From assembly GCF_017498545.1 (NCBI RefSeq), contig NZ_CP071793.1, positions 7,992,256-8,056,255 of the forward strand: a stretch of 64,000 nt of DNA, given 5' to 3'. Positions 30,101 through 38,791 of this stretch are shown here, in pieces (positions within the stretch are counted from its first letter, which is position 1; each line of letters opens with the position of its first letter). A model generated the notes under the pieces. That model was given only the letters and a program-made list of their open reading frames with translations, made no database searches and was not told the DNA's origin. Source of the DNA: Sulfidibacter corallicola. GTDB lineage: Bacteria; Acidobacteriota; Holophagae; Acanthopleuribacterales; Acanthopleuribacteraceae. The translations under genes and the position numbers were made by a program.

Positions 30101-31824
30101 TCCAGGCACCGCGGTAGGCAGATTCCGACCAGGTCGCCCGGCACCACCCCGCGCGCGATCAGCTCTCGTGCCAGCAGGGTCGACCGGCGGTCGAGCTCCC
30201 TGTAGGAAAGGGTCGTGGCGCTGCCGGCCTCGTCCAGATCGGTCACGGCCGGCGCATTCGGCGTCGCTGCCGCCATGGCCGCGAAGCGGTGGTGCAACGG
30301 CGCGTCCACTTCGTAGTGCCGGTGTACCGCCGCTCGCCGGCGTGCAGCTTGTCGCATGGCTTGGGTTTCGAGTTCGAAGTCGCGCAGGCGTCGTTCCGGC
30401 TGGGCTGCGGCCTGGGTGGCGAGAAGGGTGTAGAGCTGGGCCAGACGCTCGATCGTGGCCGCCTCGTACAGCGCGGTATTGAACACGAAGGTGCCCTGGC
30501 ACCCGCGTCCGGTGTCGCGCAGATGGAGCGACAGATCGTAGAGCGCCACCGCCTCCGTTTCCTCCGAGGCCATCGGCGCCATGGGGGCGTCGTCGGCGGC
30601 TGGCGCGGTACCGCGAGTGCCACGTGGGGCCGTGCCCTCGTCGGCGTTTTGGAGCACGAAATTGATTTGAAAAAACGGCGTCCGCGAGGGGTCTCGCTGG
30701 GGCCGCAACTGCTCGATCAGGTGGACGAAGGGCACCTGCTGGTGGGTCCAGGCGTCGAGGGTCCGGTCGCGCGTGCGACGCAGGAGTTCCGCAAATGTCG
30801 GGTTCCCGGAAAGGTCCGCCTGCAGCACCAGCAGGTTGGCAAAACAGCCGAGCAAGCCCTGGCTCTCGGGTCGGTCGCGATTGGCGACGGTGGTGCCCAG
30901 GCAGCCGTCGGTGCGGCCCGTGAAGCGCGCCAACAGGATCTGGAAGACCGAAAGCAGGCCCGCGAACAGGGTGGCGCCCTCGCGACGGCAGAGCAGCTTC
31001 AAGGCCTCGGTCGTGCCCGCGTCGAGCTGGAAATGGAGACTTTGACCACGGTGGCCGAGCTCGGCCGGGCGCGGCCGGTCGCCGGTGAGCTCGAACGGGA
31101 CCGCGTCCGCCAGTTGGGTTTTCCACCAGGCAAGGTGTCGTTGCGCCGCGGGCTCACCCAGCCATTGGCGCTCCCAGAGCGCGAAGTCCGCGAATTGGAT
31201 TGGCAGGGGCGCCAGATCGGCGGCCCGGCCGGTGCGATGGGCTTCGTACCGGTCCCGGCACTCGCGGAGCAGGATTTGAACCGACCAGCCGTCGGCGATG
31301 AGGTGGTGCAGCACCAGCGCCAGAACGCGGGAACCGTCCGCCCGTGTTGCCGTGACGCAGCGCCACAGGGGCGCTCGGGCCAGGTCGAAGGGTCGGGTGC
31401 AGGATTCGGCAAGAGCGGCCCGCTCGGCCGAGGGTTCCAGCGTGCCGAGATCCAGTGGCCGGGTGTCGATCGCCTCGGTGGGAACCACCACCTGAACCGG
31501 CTTGCCCTCGTGCTCTTCGATTCGGGTGCGCAGGGCTTCGTGTCGGGCCACTAAATCGCGCAGGGCGCGTGCGAAGCAATCGATGTCGAAATCCGAAGCC
31601 AATCGAAACAGGAGCGGAATGTGGTAGAGCGCCGGGCCGCGCCGCTCGCGACACTGGAACCAAAGCCCCTCTTGGGTGATCGAGAGCGGAACCGGGCCTG
31701 CTTGCGTCCGCGGCTGCGGTCCCCGTTCTTGCGGCGGATCCGCCTTGCGCTTCTTGCGCTGAAGCGCGGCCAGCAGGCGTTGCTTCTTGTCCGAGAGTTC
31801 GGCGGGGGCTTTGGTCTGGCTCAT
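27163..31824 (-). CDS. NRPS gene A: C-A-T-terminal C, Thr-like A domain
   Basis: A 1553-residue synthetase. The first condensation domain (about 45-480) has HHLIADG at 173-179. The adenylation domain (about 500-980) has YTSGTTGTPKG and YRTGD. Aligning its core motifs to GrsA by eye gives the code DFWSVGMVHK, eight of ten positions matching the threonine code DFWNIGMVHK. The carrier serine is Ser1063 (LGGDSL). The last 420 residues are a second C-type domain with PHALEDG at 1269-1275, where the first His is Pro but the catalytic second His and the Asp remain. There is no thioesterase, so this domain may release the product onto an amine or by cyclisation. A terminator and 340 bases separate it from gene B, so it may have its own promoter. 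AAGGA precedes the ATG. Confidence 0.88.
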   Translation of the reverse strand: MSQTKAPAELSDKKQRLLAALQRKKRKADPPQERGPQPRTQAGPVPLSITQEGLWFQCRERRGPALYHIPLLFRLASDFDIDCFARALRDLVARHEALRTRIEEHEGKPVQVVVPTEAIDTRPLDLGTLEPSAERAALAESCTRPFDLARAPLWRCVTATRADGSRVLALVLHHLIADGWSVQILLRECRDRYEAHRTGRAADLAPLPIQFADFALWERQWLGEPAAQRHLAWWKTQLADAVPFELTGDRPRPAELGHRGQSLHFQLDAGTTEALKLLCRREGATLFAGLLSVFQILLARFTGRTDGCLGTTVANRDRPESQGLLGCFANLLVLQADLSGNPTFAELLRRTRDRTLDAWTHQQVPFVHLIEQLRPQRDPSRTPFFQINFVLQNADEGTAPRGTRGTAPAADDAPMAPMASEETEAVALYDLSLHLRDTGRGCQGTFVFNTALYEAATIERLAQLYTLLATQAAAQPERRLRDFELETQAMRQAARRRAAVHRHYEVDAPLHHRFAAMAAATPNAPAVTDLDEAGSATTLSYRELDRRSTLLARELIARGVVPGDLVGICLPRCLDVPIAFLAVLKCGAGYVPLEPDTPAERAAFILADSGVRLLVTESTMIDRLATPEVETLCLDRHRFEEPHDAGAPSLPAVHLDQRAYVIYTSGTTGTPKGVQVTHRNVLRLFRGCGELFDFGPDDTWTLFHSFAFDFSVWELWGPLLSGGRCLIVPYALSRSPEDFRCLLEEERVTVLSQTPSAFKSLIEADRRTGAARLALRYVVFGGEALHVGALKPWIERYGFHGPELVNMYGITETTVHVTFHRVGPVDLEREASVIGQALPDLQLYLLDGHLNPVPDGAAGELFVAGAGLARGYLGRAGLTADRFVPDPFSSAGGDRLYRTGDLARFRNDGSLEYLGRIDRQVKIRGFRIELGEIEAALRAHPAVRDAAVATRRDGSGHQLLVAVLEAESGTLDPVQVRADLAETLPAYMVPARFGVLDALPLTANGKIDYRVLADIPLDGVPRPANRTAPRNANEARLVALFERILDVRPVGIHENYFALGGDSLRAVQLAFEATKAGMAVSVRDLFAHPTVAGLATAIAERPREIATAPDLTDAPSSEEIAHRWGPAFVDAYPQSAMQRTMLHHYADRPNPWGSYHTQQCFTFSDPAFRPELLVSVLTHLIAKHPTLRTVFAGDGEAAPLQLVRRPFSPELPVTSLAHLDAADQETRIDEFLAADRGDLFDVRQIASPLVRFRLFDHGADRWSLFMAMPHALEDGWGNVALLNDMIDLYRKVKGGAVLADPVPCPSYREFIALEREIAASEESAAFWRTHTAGFAPAALPAPSQRDSNEVVPWLDHATDGDLGPRLQRRARGLGVSLRALCLSAWLPLVARIAGEDRVSVGLVANGRSERLSNPLTAFGLFWNLVPFCLDLAQASAAERANRVERTIVEMEPHVRFPVTAASQAPPYFSTFNFVHFHNQRQTEEGAAVDARDDFRLLAVRQFDRFHHPLCLLVAVNPGNGRVTLTAHYDPQRFTAAQVAKLLADYERGLARLG

Positions 31825-31950
31825 GGGCGATTCCTTGTCGGGAGGATGTGGACGCTCGGTTATGGCTGTGTGTTTTCTTATGTGATCAACTCTGTAAAAT
31901 TCGAAGATAAGGTTAAAAACCTAAACAAGGGGTTGTTCGGGGCATGCGTC

Positions 31951-31976
31951 AAAAAATGTCGGCCCAGCGGGCCAAC
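31951..31976 (-). terminator. Rho-independent terminator after NRPS gene B
   Basis: On the minus strand GTTGGCCC, a three-base loop and GGGCCGAC form an 8-base stem with one G-T pair, followed by ATTTTTTG. It lies about 190 bases after the stop codon of gene B and within the intergenic element shared with the end of gene A. Confidence 0.75.
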
Positions 31977-32152
31977 CTACAGGACACGACGCCCCTCTCA
32001 TAAATGCGGGAACTCCCTGGCGATTCGCTTCAATTAGTTACCCACTTGAAACCCAGTGGTCGGAATGCCGATGGTCCGGCACACCGGCCACCGGCACACT
32101 AGCCACCGACACACCGGCACACTAGCCACCGGCCTGAGCGGGCACTGGGTGG
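31957..32152. repeat. Intergenic element, copy 2 (after NRPS gene B)
   Basis: The second copy of the element at 26949-27105, again ending just beyond an NRPS stop codon (12 bases away). It contains an added tandem repeat of 21-base units at 32089-32109 and 32112-32132 (sharing CACCGGCACACTAGCCACCG) that copy 1 lacks. One end forms a working-looking terminator. Confidence 0.85.
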
Positions 32153-32164
32153 TCGCGCTCGAAC

Positions 32165-35100
32165 TCATGCGAATTGTTCCAACGACTCGAGGAACTCCTC
32201 GACGCGGTGCTCGGGCACCTCTTCCACCAGCGCCGGCAACTCGTCCTCGTCGCAGGCCAGCGCACGTGCCTTGAGCACCTCGAAGGCGAAGGCCTCCAGC
32301 ACCGGCGACTCGAACAGCACCCGAATCGACAGCTCGATCCCGAAGCGCTGCTGCAACTGGGTGACGATTTGAACCGCGGGCAGCGAACTGCCGCCCAGCT
32401 CGAAGAAGTTCTGACCCCGGCCCACACGTGCCAGACCCAGCACGCGGCACCACACCGATGCCACCATGCGCTCGTTCGGCGCCTGGGGCTCCTCGATCGG
32501 GGTCGCCGCGGGCAGCTCGCCGGGATCGATGGCCCGCAACGCCTCGCGGTCGATCTTGCCGTTGGGCGTCAGCGGCATGGCCGCCAGCGGGACCAGGGTT
32601 CGCGGCACCAGGTACTCGGGCAGAGCTTGGCGCAACTGATGGCGCAGCACCGACGGTGAGGCATCCCCGCGGTCGGCGTAGTAACCGACCAGGTAGGGAA
32701 TCCCGTCGTCCGGTCTCATCACCAGGACCGCGGCCTGCTCGACGCCCTCCAACCCGGTCAACGCCGCTTCGACCTCGCCCGGTTCCACCCGGAACCCGCG
32801 AATCTTGACTTGGTCGTCGCCGCGGCCCAGGAACTCGATCTGGCCGTCGGCCAGGCGGCGCGCGCGGTCGCCGGTGCGGTACATGCGCGCTCCGGGCTCC
32901 GCGCCGAGCGGCAGGGGTAACCAGCGTTCGGCGGTCAGGTCCGGTCGGTTGAGATAGCCGCGACCCAGACAGGCCCCGGAGATGTACAGATCGCCCGGGA
33001 TGCCCACGGGCAAGGGTTGCAGATAGGGATCGAGGATGTGGAGGTCCACCTGGTCGATCGCTCGGCCGATGGGCACCCGCGATCGGATCCGTCGTTCCTT
33101 CTCGAAGGGCCAGATCGAAGCGATCACCGTCGTTTCGGTAGGGCCGTAGGTGTTGCACAGGGCCACGCGGTCCTCGGCCTTTCCGACCCAGCGCGACAGT
33201 GCGCCCTCGGTGCACTCCTCGCCGCCGATGACGACCATGCGCAGGTTGGCGGGCAAGGCGCCGGGATGGCGCATCCAAAACGACCAGTAGGCGGTCGGCA
33301 GGTTGGCCACCGTGATCGTGCGCTTGCGCAGCCAGGTCTCGAATGCCGAGGGGGTCATGTCGCCGTCGTCGGGGTAGGGAACCAGGCAGGCGCCCACCAG
33401 CAGCGTCGGCAGGACCTCTTCCACCGAGATGTCGAAACTGACCGAACTGAATTGCAGCACCCGATCGTTCGGCGTGAGGCCGTAGACGTCGATCGCGTTG
33501 CGGTTGTGGTTGATCAGCGCGCCGTGCTCGATTACGACGCCCTTGGGTTTGCCGGTCGATCCCGAGGTATAGATCAGGTAGGCCGGGTGCTGCGGCAGCG
33601 TGCGGCGATCGGGATCGTGGTCCGCCGCGGCTTCGAGCATGCCGGCATCGCTTTCGAGGCACAGGGCCGGGTACCCGGCGCCGCGGAAACGGGCCGTGTA
33701 GGGCGATTTGGTGAGCACCAGCGTAGGCCGGGCGTCGGAGAGCATCCACTCCAGGCGCTCGGGCGGGTAGTTGGGGTCCAGTGGCAGGTAACAGGCGCCG
33801 GCCTTGAGCACCGCCAGCATGGCCACCACCAGATGGGGGCCGCGCTCGAAACACAGGGCCACTCGAGATTCGGGTCCCACCCCGCGCTGCCGGAGCACGT
33901 GGGCCAGGCGGTTGGCGCGGCGGTTCAGTGCCGCGTAGCTCAGTGTTTGGGTGTCGAAATCGACCGCGATCGCCTCGGGCGAGCGCGCCACTTGGCTCTC
34001 GAAGAGATCCGGCCAGGTGGACGGCGACTCGGCGGGCGTCGACTCGATCGGTGAGACCGGCCGCGGCAACGCGTTCGCCGGTTCCGCGATCGGCAGGAAT
34101 CCAATCGGCCGCCGCGGATCGGCGGTGATCGCTTCCAAAAGATGGTGGTAGTGGCGCAGCATGCGTTGAACCGTTTCGCGCTCGAACAGGTCCGTGTTGT
34201 ACTCCATCGAGCCGTGCAGGCCCGCGTCCGATTCCAGCAGCGCGAAGGTCAGGTCGAACTTGGCCGAGGTGTTCTCGAAGCCCCAGGTACTCACGTCCAG
34301 GCCGGCCAACTCGCTGCCGCCGCCCTGGGCGTGCTGCACGTTGAACATCACCTGGAACCACAGCGAGTGGCTCAGGTGGCGCTCCGGTTGGAGCACGTCG
34401 GCCAGTTGCTCGAAGGGCAGGTCCTGGTGGGTGTAGGCCCCCAGGCAGACTTCCTTGACCTGGGCCAGGAGCTGGAAGAACGAGGGGTTGCCCGCCAGGT
34501 CGGCGCGCAGCACCAGTGTGTTGACGAAGAAGCCGATCAGGCCTTCCAGCTCGCGCCGGGTTCGGTTGGCGATGGGCGAGCCGATCGCGATATCGTGCTG
34601 GCCCGAATAGCGCGCCAGCAAAATGTAGAAAGCGGCGAGCAGGGTCATGAACAGGCTGACGCCCTGGTCGCGGCTGATGGCGCGCAGGCGCTCGGCCAGA
34701 TCCGCCGAGATGCGGAATCCCTCGTTGGCACCGCGGTGGGTCTGAACCGGCGGTCGCGGATGGTCGGTGGGCAACTCCAGCGGTGCCAGATCTTTCAACT
34801 GTTCCGACCAGTAGGCCAAGTGACGGCGGACCACTTCGTCCTGAAGCACGTCGCGCTGCCAGAGTGCGAAATCGGCGTATTGTACCGCCAGCTCCGGCAG
34901 GGGCGAAGGACGATCCGCCGCGAATGCTTCGTAGAGCGTCGTGAACTCGTGGACCAACACGCCCAGGGACCAGCCGTCGGAGATGATGTGATGCATTGTC
35001 GCCAACAGCACGTGGTCTTCCGAATCGAGCTGGATCAGCATGACGCGGAACAGGGCGTCGCGGGAGAGGTCGAAGGGGCGCATGGCTTCCCGCTGCACCA

Positions 35101-38100
35101 AATGGGCCGCCTCGGCCTCGCGCGTCTCGACGGGTAGGTGGCGCAGATCGACGTTTTCGAGGTCCAGGCCACCGGGTTCCGCGATCACTTGGACCGGGCC
35201 CTCCGCATCCTCCGCGAAGTGGGTGCGCAGACTCTCGTGGCGGATCAAGATCGTTTCGATCGCGCGAATCAGGGCCTCGCGGTGGAGGTCGCCGCGCATG
35301 CGCAGCGCGGCCGGAATGTTGTAGGTGGCGCTGTGGCCTTCGAGCTTTTCCAGGAACCACAGGCGTTGCTGGGCGAAGGACAGCGGAATCCGCTCCGGCC
35401 GTGGTCGCGGCTCGATTCGCTCCGGTTCGGCCGTGGAGGTCGCGGGGCGCAGGCGACCGGCCATGGCGGCCACGGTCGGCGCCTCGAACAGGTCGCGGAC
35501 GGCCACCGTGCGGCCCAGCCGCTCCTGGATCAGCGACACCGCCTGCGTCGCCAAAAGCGAATGACCGCCCAGGTGGAAGAAATCGTCGTGAATGCCCACC
35601 CGAGGAACGCGCAGCAACTGGCGCCAGATCTCGGCCAGCGCCTCTTCCTCCGCCGTGGTGGGCGCCACGTAGGTTTGGGCCGGCGCGGTGGGGCCCTCGG
35701 GAGCGGGCAACGCCTTGCGGTCGAGCTTGCCGTTGGCGGTCAGCGGCAGCGCCGCCAGGAGCACGAAATCGGCCGGTACCATGTAGTCCGGCAGGTGACG
35801 GCTCAGTTTGCGGCGCAGCGCGTCCGGGTCCAAGGATTCTTCGGGCCCCACCAGCCAGGCCACCAGGCGCGGATCACCGGGGCGATCCTCGCGGGCCAGC
35901 ACGACCGCTTCGCGTACATCCGCCAGTTCCAGTAACCGGGCCTCGATCTCGCCGGGCTCGATGCGGAACCCGCGCAATTTGATCTGGTGATCGACCCGTC
36001 CCAGGAACTCGATGTTGCCGTCGCGCAGATAGCGGGCGCGGTCGCCGGTGCGGTACATTCGCGCTCCGGGTTGTGGCGCGAACGGATCGGGCACGAAGCG
36101 TTCGGCGGTCAGTCCGGGTCGGCCCACATACCCGCGCGCCAGGCCGATGCCGGCGATGTGCAGCTCGCCGTGTACGCCGCGCGGAACGGGGCGGCCACGG
36201 CCGTCGAGGATGTAGAGCCGGATGTTGGCGATCGGCCGGCCGATGGGCACCACGCCGTAGGGGCGCGACTGCTCGCAGGGCCAGGCGCTGACGTCGATCG
36301 CCGCCTCGGTGGGCCCGTAAAGGTTGTGCAGCGTCGCCTTCAGCCGCTGGCGGAAGCGGCGGCAGGTCTGGTCCGGCAGCGCTTCGCCGCTGGCGATCAC
36401 GCGCACCAGCGAATCACAGTCCGAAACTCCTGGCGTTTCCAGGAAGGCGCGCAGCATCGAGGGCACGAAGTGCATGGTGGTGACGCCGTGGCGTTGGATG
36501 AGCGCGATCAGGCGCAGGTTGTCGCGATGGTCGCCGGGCGCAGCCAGCACCAGGCGCGCACCTTGGATCAAGGGCCACAGGAATTCCCAGATCGAAACGT
36601 CGAAGCTGAACGGCGTTTTCTGGAGCACCACGTCGTCCGCGGTCAGGCCATATTCGGCCTGCATCCATTGGAGGCGGTTGAGGAGTGCGCGATGGGGAAT
36701 GCCGGCGCCCTTGGGCACGCCGGTCGATCCCGAGGTGAAAAGCACGTAGGCCAGGTTGGCTCCGTCGACGGCAACCCTCGGTGGCTGGTCCGGTGCTTCC
36801 GGAAGTGGCCGATCCAGAAGGATCGAGGCCACCGAGCCGGGCAGCAGATCCACATGGCGGGCGTGGCCCAGGACCACACGGGGTTGGCCGTCCGCCACCA
36901 ATCGCGCCAGACGGGCGGTGGGGTACTCCGGGTCCAGCGGCAGCCAGGCCGCGCCGGCCTTGAGGATCGCCAGAATCGAGATCACCATGTCCGGGCAGCG
37001 TTCCAGGCAGATGCCCACCCGATCCTCGGGTCGCACGCCGCGCGCCATCAGCACGTGGGCCAGGCGGTTGGCGGCCCGATCCAGTTCCGCGTACGTCATC
37101 ACCGCATCTTCGAACAGTAGGGCGGGCGCATCCGGGGTGCTGTGTGCCTGAGCCTCGAACAGCTCGTGCACCCAACCTTCGTGCGGGAAGTCCCGATCGG
37201 TGCGGTTCCAGGACCGGATCAGTTCGAGCCGTTCCGGCCGGGCCAGCAACGGGATGTCGCCGAGTCGCGAATCCGGGTCCGCGATCGCATGGGTCAGCAC
37301 CCGCACCAACATCGCCTGCATGTTGGCGACGCTGTCCCCATCGAACAGTTCGGTACTGTACTCCAGGAAGCCGTGCAGGCCGCGATCGTCCTGCTTCAGC
37401 GAGAGCAGCAGGTCGAATTTGGCCGTCACCGTGGGGCGGAACAGGGGGCGCTTGGTCAGTCCCGCCAGATCGAATCGATCGCCCGGTTCCAGTTCGAGAT
37501 TGAACATCACCTGGAACAGCGGAGCCACGCCCAGTTTCCGCTCCGGCGCGACGATCTGGACCAACTGTTCGAAGGGCACGGCGCGGTGTTCGTTGGCTTC
37601 CAGGGCCACTTCCGCCACCCGCTCGGTCAGCGTCGAGAAGGACTCGCCCAGATCCAGTTGCGCTCGCAGGACCAGCGTGTTGATGAACATGCCGATCAGG
37701 TCTGCGCATCGGGCCTCCGCGCGATCGCTCACCGGCACCCCGACCACCAGGTCCGTCTGGCCGGAGAGGCGGGCCAGCAGGAGATCGAAGGCCGCGAGCA
37801 ACACCGAGAACGGCGTCGTGGCGCGCTGCCCGCAAAAGGCGCGAATCGCGGTCCACAACTCCGCATCGATGCGGAACTCGTGCACGGCGCCCTCGTGGCC
37901 GCGTCGAGCCGGGCGAGGGCGGTCGGTCGGCAACTCCAGCAGGGGCGGCAGGTCGGCCAACCGGCGTTTCCAGAAGTGTAGCGATTGGGCCAAGCGCGGG
38001 CCGCCCACCTGGTGGTGTTGCCAGTGGGCGAAGTCGGCGTACTGGATCGGCAGTTCGGGCAGCGCCGCAATGCGGTCACCCTGTAGCGAGCCGCTTCCGG

Positions 38101-38791
38101 AAGCGCCGTAGAAATGGGCCAGCTCCACGAAAAACAGCTCCAGGGAGAGACCGTCGGCGATGATGTGGTGAATCGTCAGCGCCACCACCCAATCGTCGTC
38201 GGCCAACCGGATCAGCGTCATGCGCCAGGGAGGAGCGGCTTCCAGGTCGAACGGCCGGCGCATGTCGGCATCCAACAATCGGCTCAGGTGGGTTTCACGG
38301 ACGGACGCATCGTGGCTGCCGAGATCTTCGAAGATCAATGCCGCGCGGGGCTCCGGATCGATGACCTGGACCGGTCGTCCCTTGTGGCGTTCGAAGCGGG
38401 TGCGCAGCGCTTCGTGGCGCCGCGCCACCGCTCGGGCGGCGTCTTCCAGGTCGGGACGGGACAGCACGCCACCGAACCGCCAGGCGACGGGAATGTGGTA
38501 GGCCCCGGTCGCGCCTTCCAACTGTTCCAGGAACCACAGTCGTTGCTGGGCGAAGGACAGCGGCAACGGCTGATTCCGATCAACCGGGCGCGGTCCCTTG
38601 GGGGCGGCCTCGCGGTCGGGCGCCTGGCGGCCGAGGAAGGCGACGATATCGGCCTTGGTCGCGGCCAGATCCGCCCGCAACGCCGCGGTCATGGCACCCT
38701 TCGGCGCCGAGAAGCGGAGTTTCTCGCCCTCCAGCCAGAGGTTGATCCCGGCCCGACGCAGCCGCGACAGCAGATCTTGCACGTTGCTCAT
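32165..38791 (-). CDS. NRPS gene B: TubC docking-C-A(Ser)-T-C-A-T
   Basis: A 2208-residue two-module synthetase. Residues 1-54 form a TubC-type docking domain (LLSRLRRAGINLWLEGEKLR). C1 has HHIIADG at 208-214. A1 reads DVWHISLIDK, one residue from the serine code. T1 has Ser1078. C2 has HHIISDG at 1267-1273. A2 reads DIENVGTVIK (SFDISVEE, TVANLPTAYW, NTYGPTETTVIAS), which I cannot assign. T2 has Ser2136 in GGSSL. It ends in an acidic tail and has no thioesterase. Its start overlaps the stop of gene C by ATGA, so it is translated with the upstream genes. The docking domain implies a specific contact with the end of gene C, even though the genes already overlap. A terminator follows the gene. 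Confidence 0.93.
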   Translation of the reverse strand: MSNVQDLLSRLRRAGINLWLEGEKLRFSAPKGAMTAALRADLAATKADIVAFLGRQAPDREAAPKGPRPVDRNQPLPLSFAQQRLWFLEQLEGATGAYHIPVAWRFGGVLSRPDLEDAARAVARRHEALRTRFERHKGRPVQVIDPEPRAALIFEDLGSHDASVRETHLSRLLDADMRRPFDLEAAPPWRMTLIRLADDDWVVALTIHHIIADGLSLELFFVELAHFYGASGSGSLQGDRIAALPELPIQYADFAHWQHHQVGGPRLAQSLHFWKRRLADLPPLLELPTDRPRPARRGHEGAVHEFRIDAELWTAIRAFCGQRATTPFSVLLAAFDLLLARLSGQTDLVVGVPVSDRAEARCADLIGMFINTLVLRAQLDLGESFSTLTERVAEVALEANEHRAVPFEQLVQIVAPERKLGVAPLFQVMFNLELEPGDRFDLAGLTKRPLFRPTVTAKFDLLLSLKQDDRGLHGFLEYSTELFDGDSVANMQAMLVRVLTHAIADPDSRLGDIPLLARPERLELIRSWNRTDRDFPHEGWVHELFEAQAHSTPDAPALLFEDAVMTYAELDRAANRLAHVLMARGVRPEDRVGICLERCPDMVISILAILKAGAAWLPLDPEYPTARLARLVADGQPRVVLGHARHVDLLPGSVASILLDRPLPEAPDQPPRVAVDGANLAYVLFTSGSTGVPKGAGIPHRALLNRLQWMQAEYGLTADDVVLQKTPFSFDVSIWEFLWPLIQGARLVLAAPGDHRDNLRLIALIQRHGVTTMHFVPSMLRAFLETPGVSDCDSLVRVIASGEALPDQTCRRFRQRLKATLHNLYGPTEAAIDVSAWPCEQSRPYGVVPIGRPIANIRLYILDGRGRPVPRGVHGELHIAGIGLARGYVGRPGLTAERFVPDPFAPQPGARMYRTGDRARYLRDGNIEFLGRVDHQIKLRGFRIEPGEIEARLLELADVREAVVLAREDRPGDPRLVAWLVGPEESLDPDALRRKLSRHLPDYMVPADFVLLAALPLTANGKLDRKALPAPEGPTAPAQTYVAPTTAEEEALAEIWRQLLRVPRVGIHDDFFHLGGHSLLATQAVSLIQERLGRTVAVRDLFEAPTVAAMAGRLRPATSTAEPERIEPRPRPERIPLSFAQQRLWFLEKLEGHSATYNIPAALRMRGDLHREALIRAIETILIRHESLRTHFAEDAEGPVQVIAEPGGLDLENVDLRHLPVETREAEAAHLVQREAMRPFDLSRDALFRVMLIQLDSEDHVLLATMHHIISDGWSLGVLVHEFTTLYEAFAADRPSPLPELAVQYADFALWQRDVLQDEVVRRHLAYWSEQLKDLAPLELPTDHPRPPVQTHRGANEGFRISADLAERLRAISRDQGVSLFMTLLAAFYILLARYSGQHDIAIGSPIANRTRRELEGLIGFFVNTLVLRADLAGNPSFFQLLAQVKEVCLGAYTHQDLPFEQLADVLQPERHLSHSLWFQVMFNVQHAQGGGSELAGLDVSTWGFENTSAKFDLTFALLESDAGLHGSMEYNTDLFERETVQRMLRHYHHLLEAITADPRRPIGFLPIAEPANALPRPVSPIESTPAESPSTWPDLFESQVARSPEAIAVDFDTQTLSYAALNRRANRLAHVLRQRGVGPESRVALCFERGPHLVVAMLAVLKAGACYLPLDPNYPPERLEWMLSDARPTLVLTKSPYTARFRGAGYPALCLESDAGMLEAAADHDPDRRTLPQHPAYLIYTSGSTGKPKGVVIEHGALINHNRNAIDVYGLTPNDRVLQFSSVSFDISVEEVLPTLLVGACLVPYPDDGDMTPSAFETWLRKRTITVANLPTAYWSFWMRHPGALPANLRMVVIGGEECTEGALSRWVGKAEDRVALCNTYGPTETTVIASIWPFEKERRIRSRVPIGRAIDQVDLHILDPYLQPLPVGIPGDLYISGACLGRGYLNRPDLTAERWLPLPLGAEPGARMYRTGDRARRLADGQIEFLGRGDDQVKIRGFRVEPGEVEAALTGLEGVEQAAVLVMRPDDGIPYLVGYYADRGDASPSVLRHQLRQALPEYLVPRTLVPLAAMPLTPNGKIDREALRAIDPGELPAATPIEEPQAPNERMVASVWCRVLGLARVGRGQNFFELGGSSLPAVQIVTQLQQRFGIELSIRVLFESPVLEAFAFEVLKARALACDEDELPALVEEVPEHRVEEFLESLEQFA

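Noticed and set aside
32034..35360. A 1108-codon minus-strand frame inside NRPS gene B
   Set aside because: It is a second frame over the same DNA as the second module of B and translates to Arg/Gly/Pro-rich sequence with no motif.
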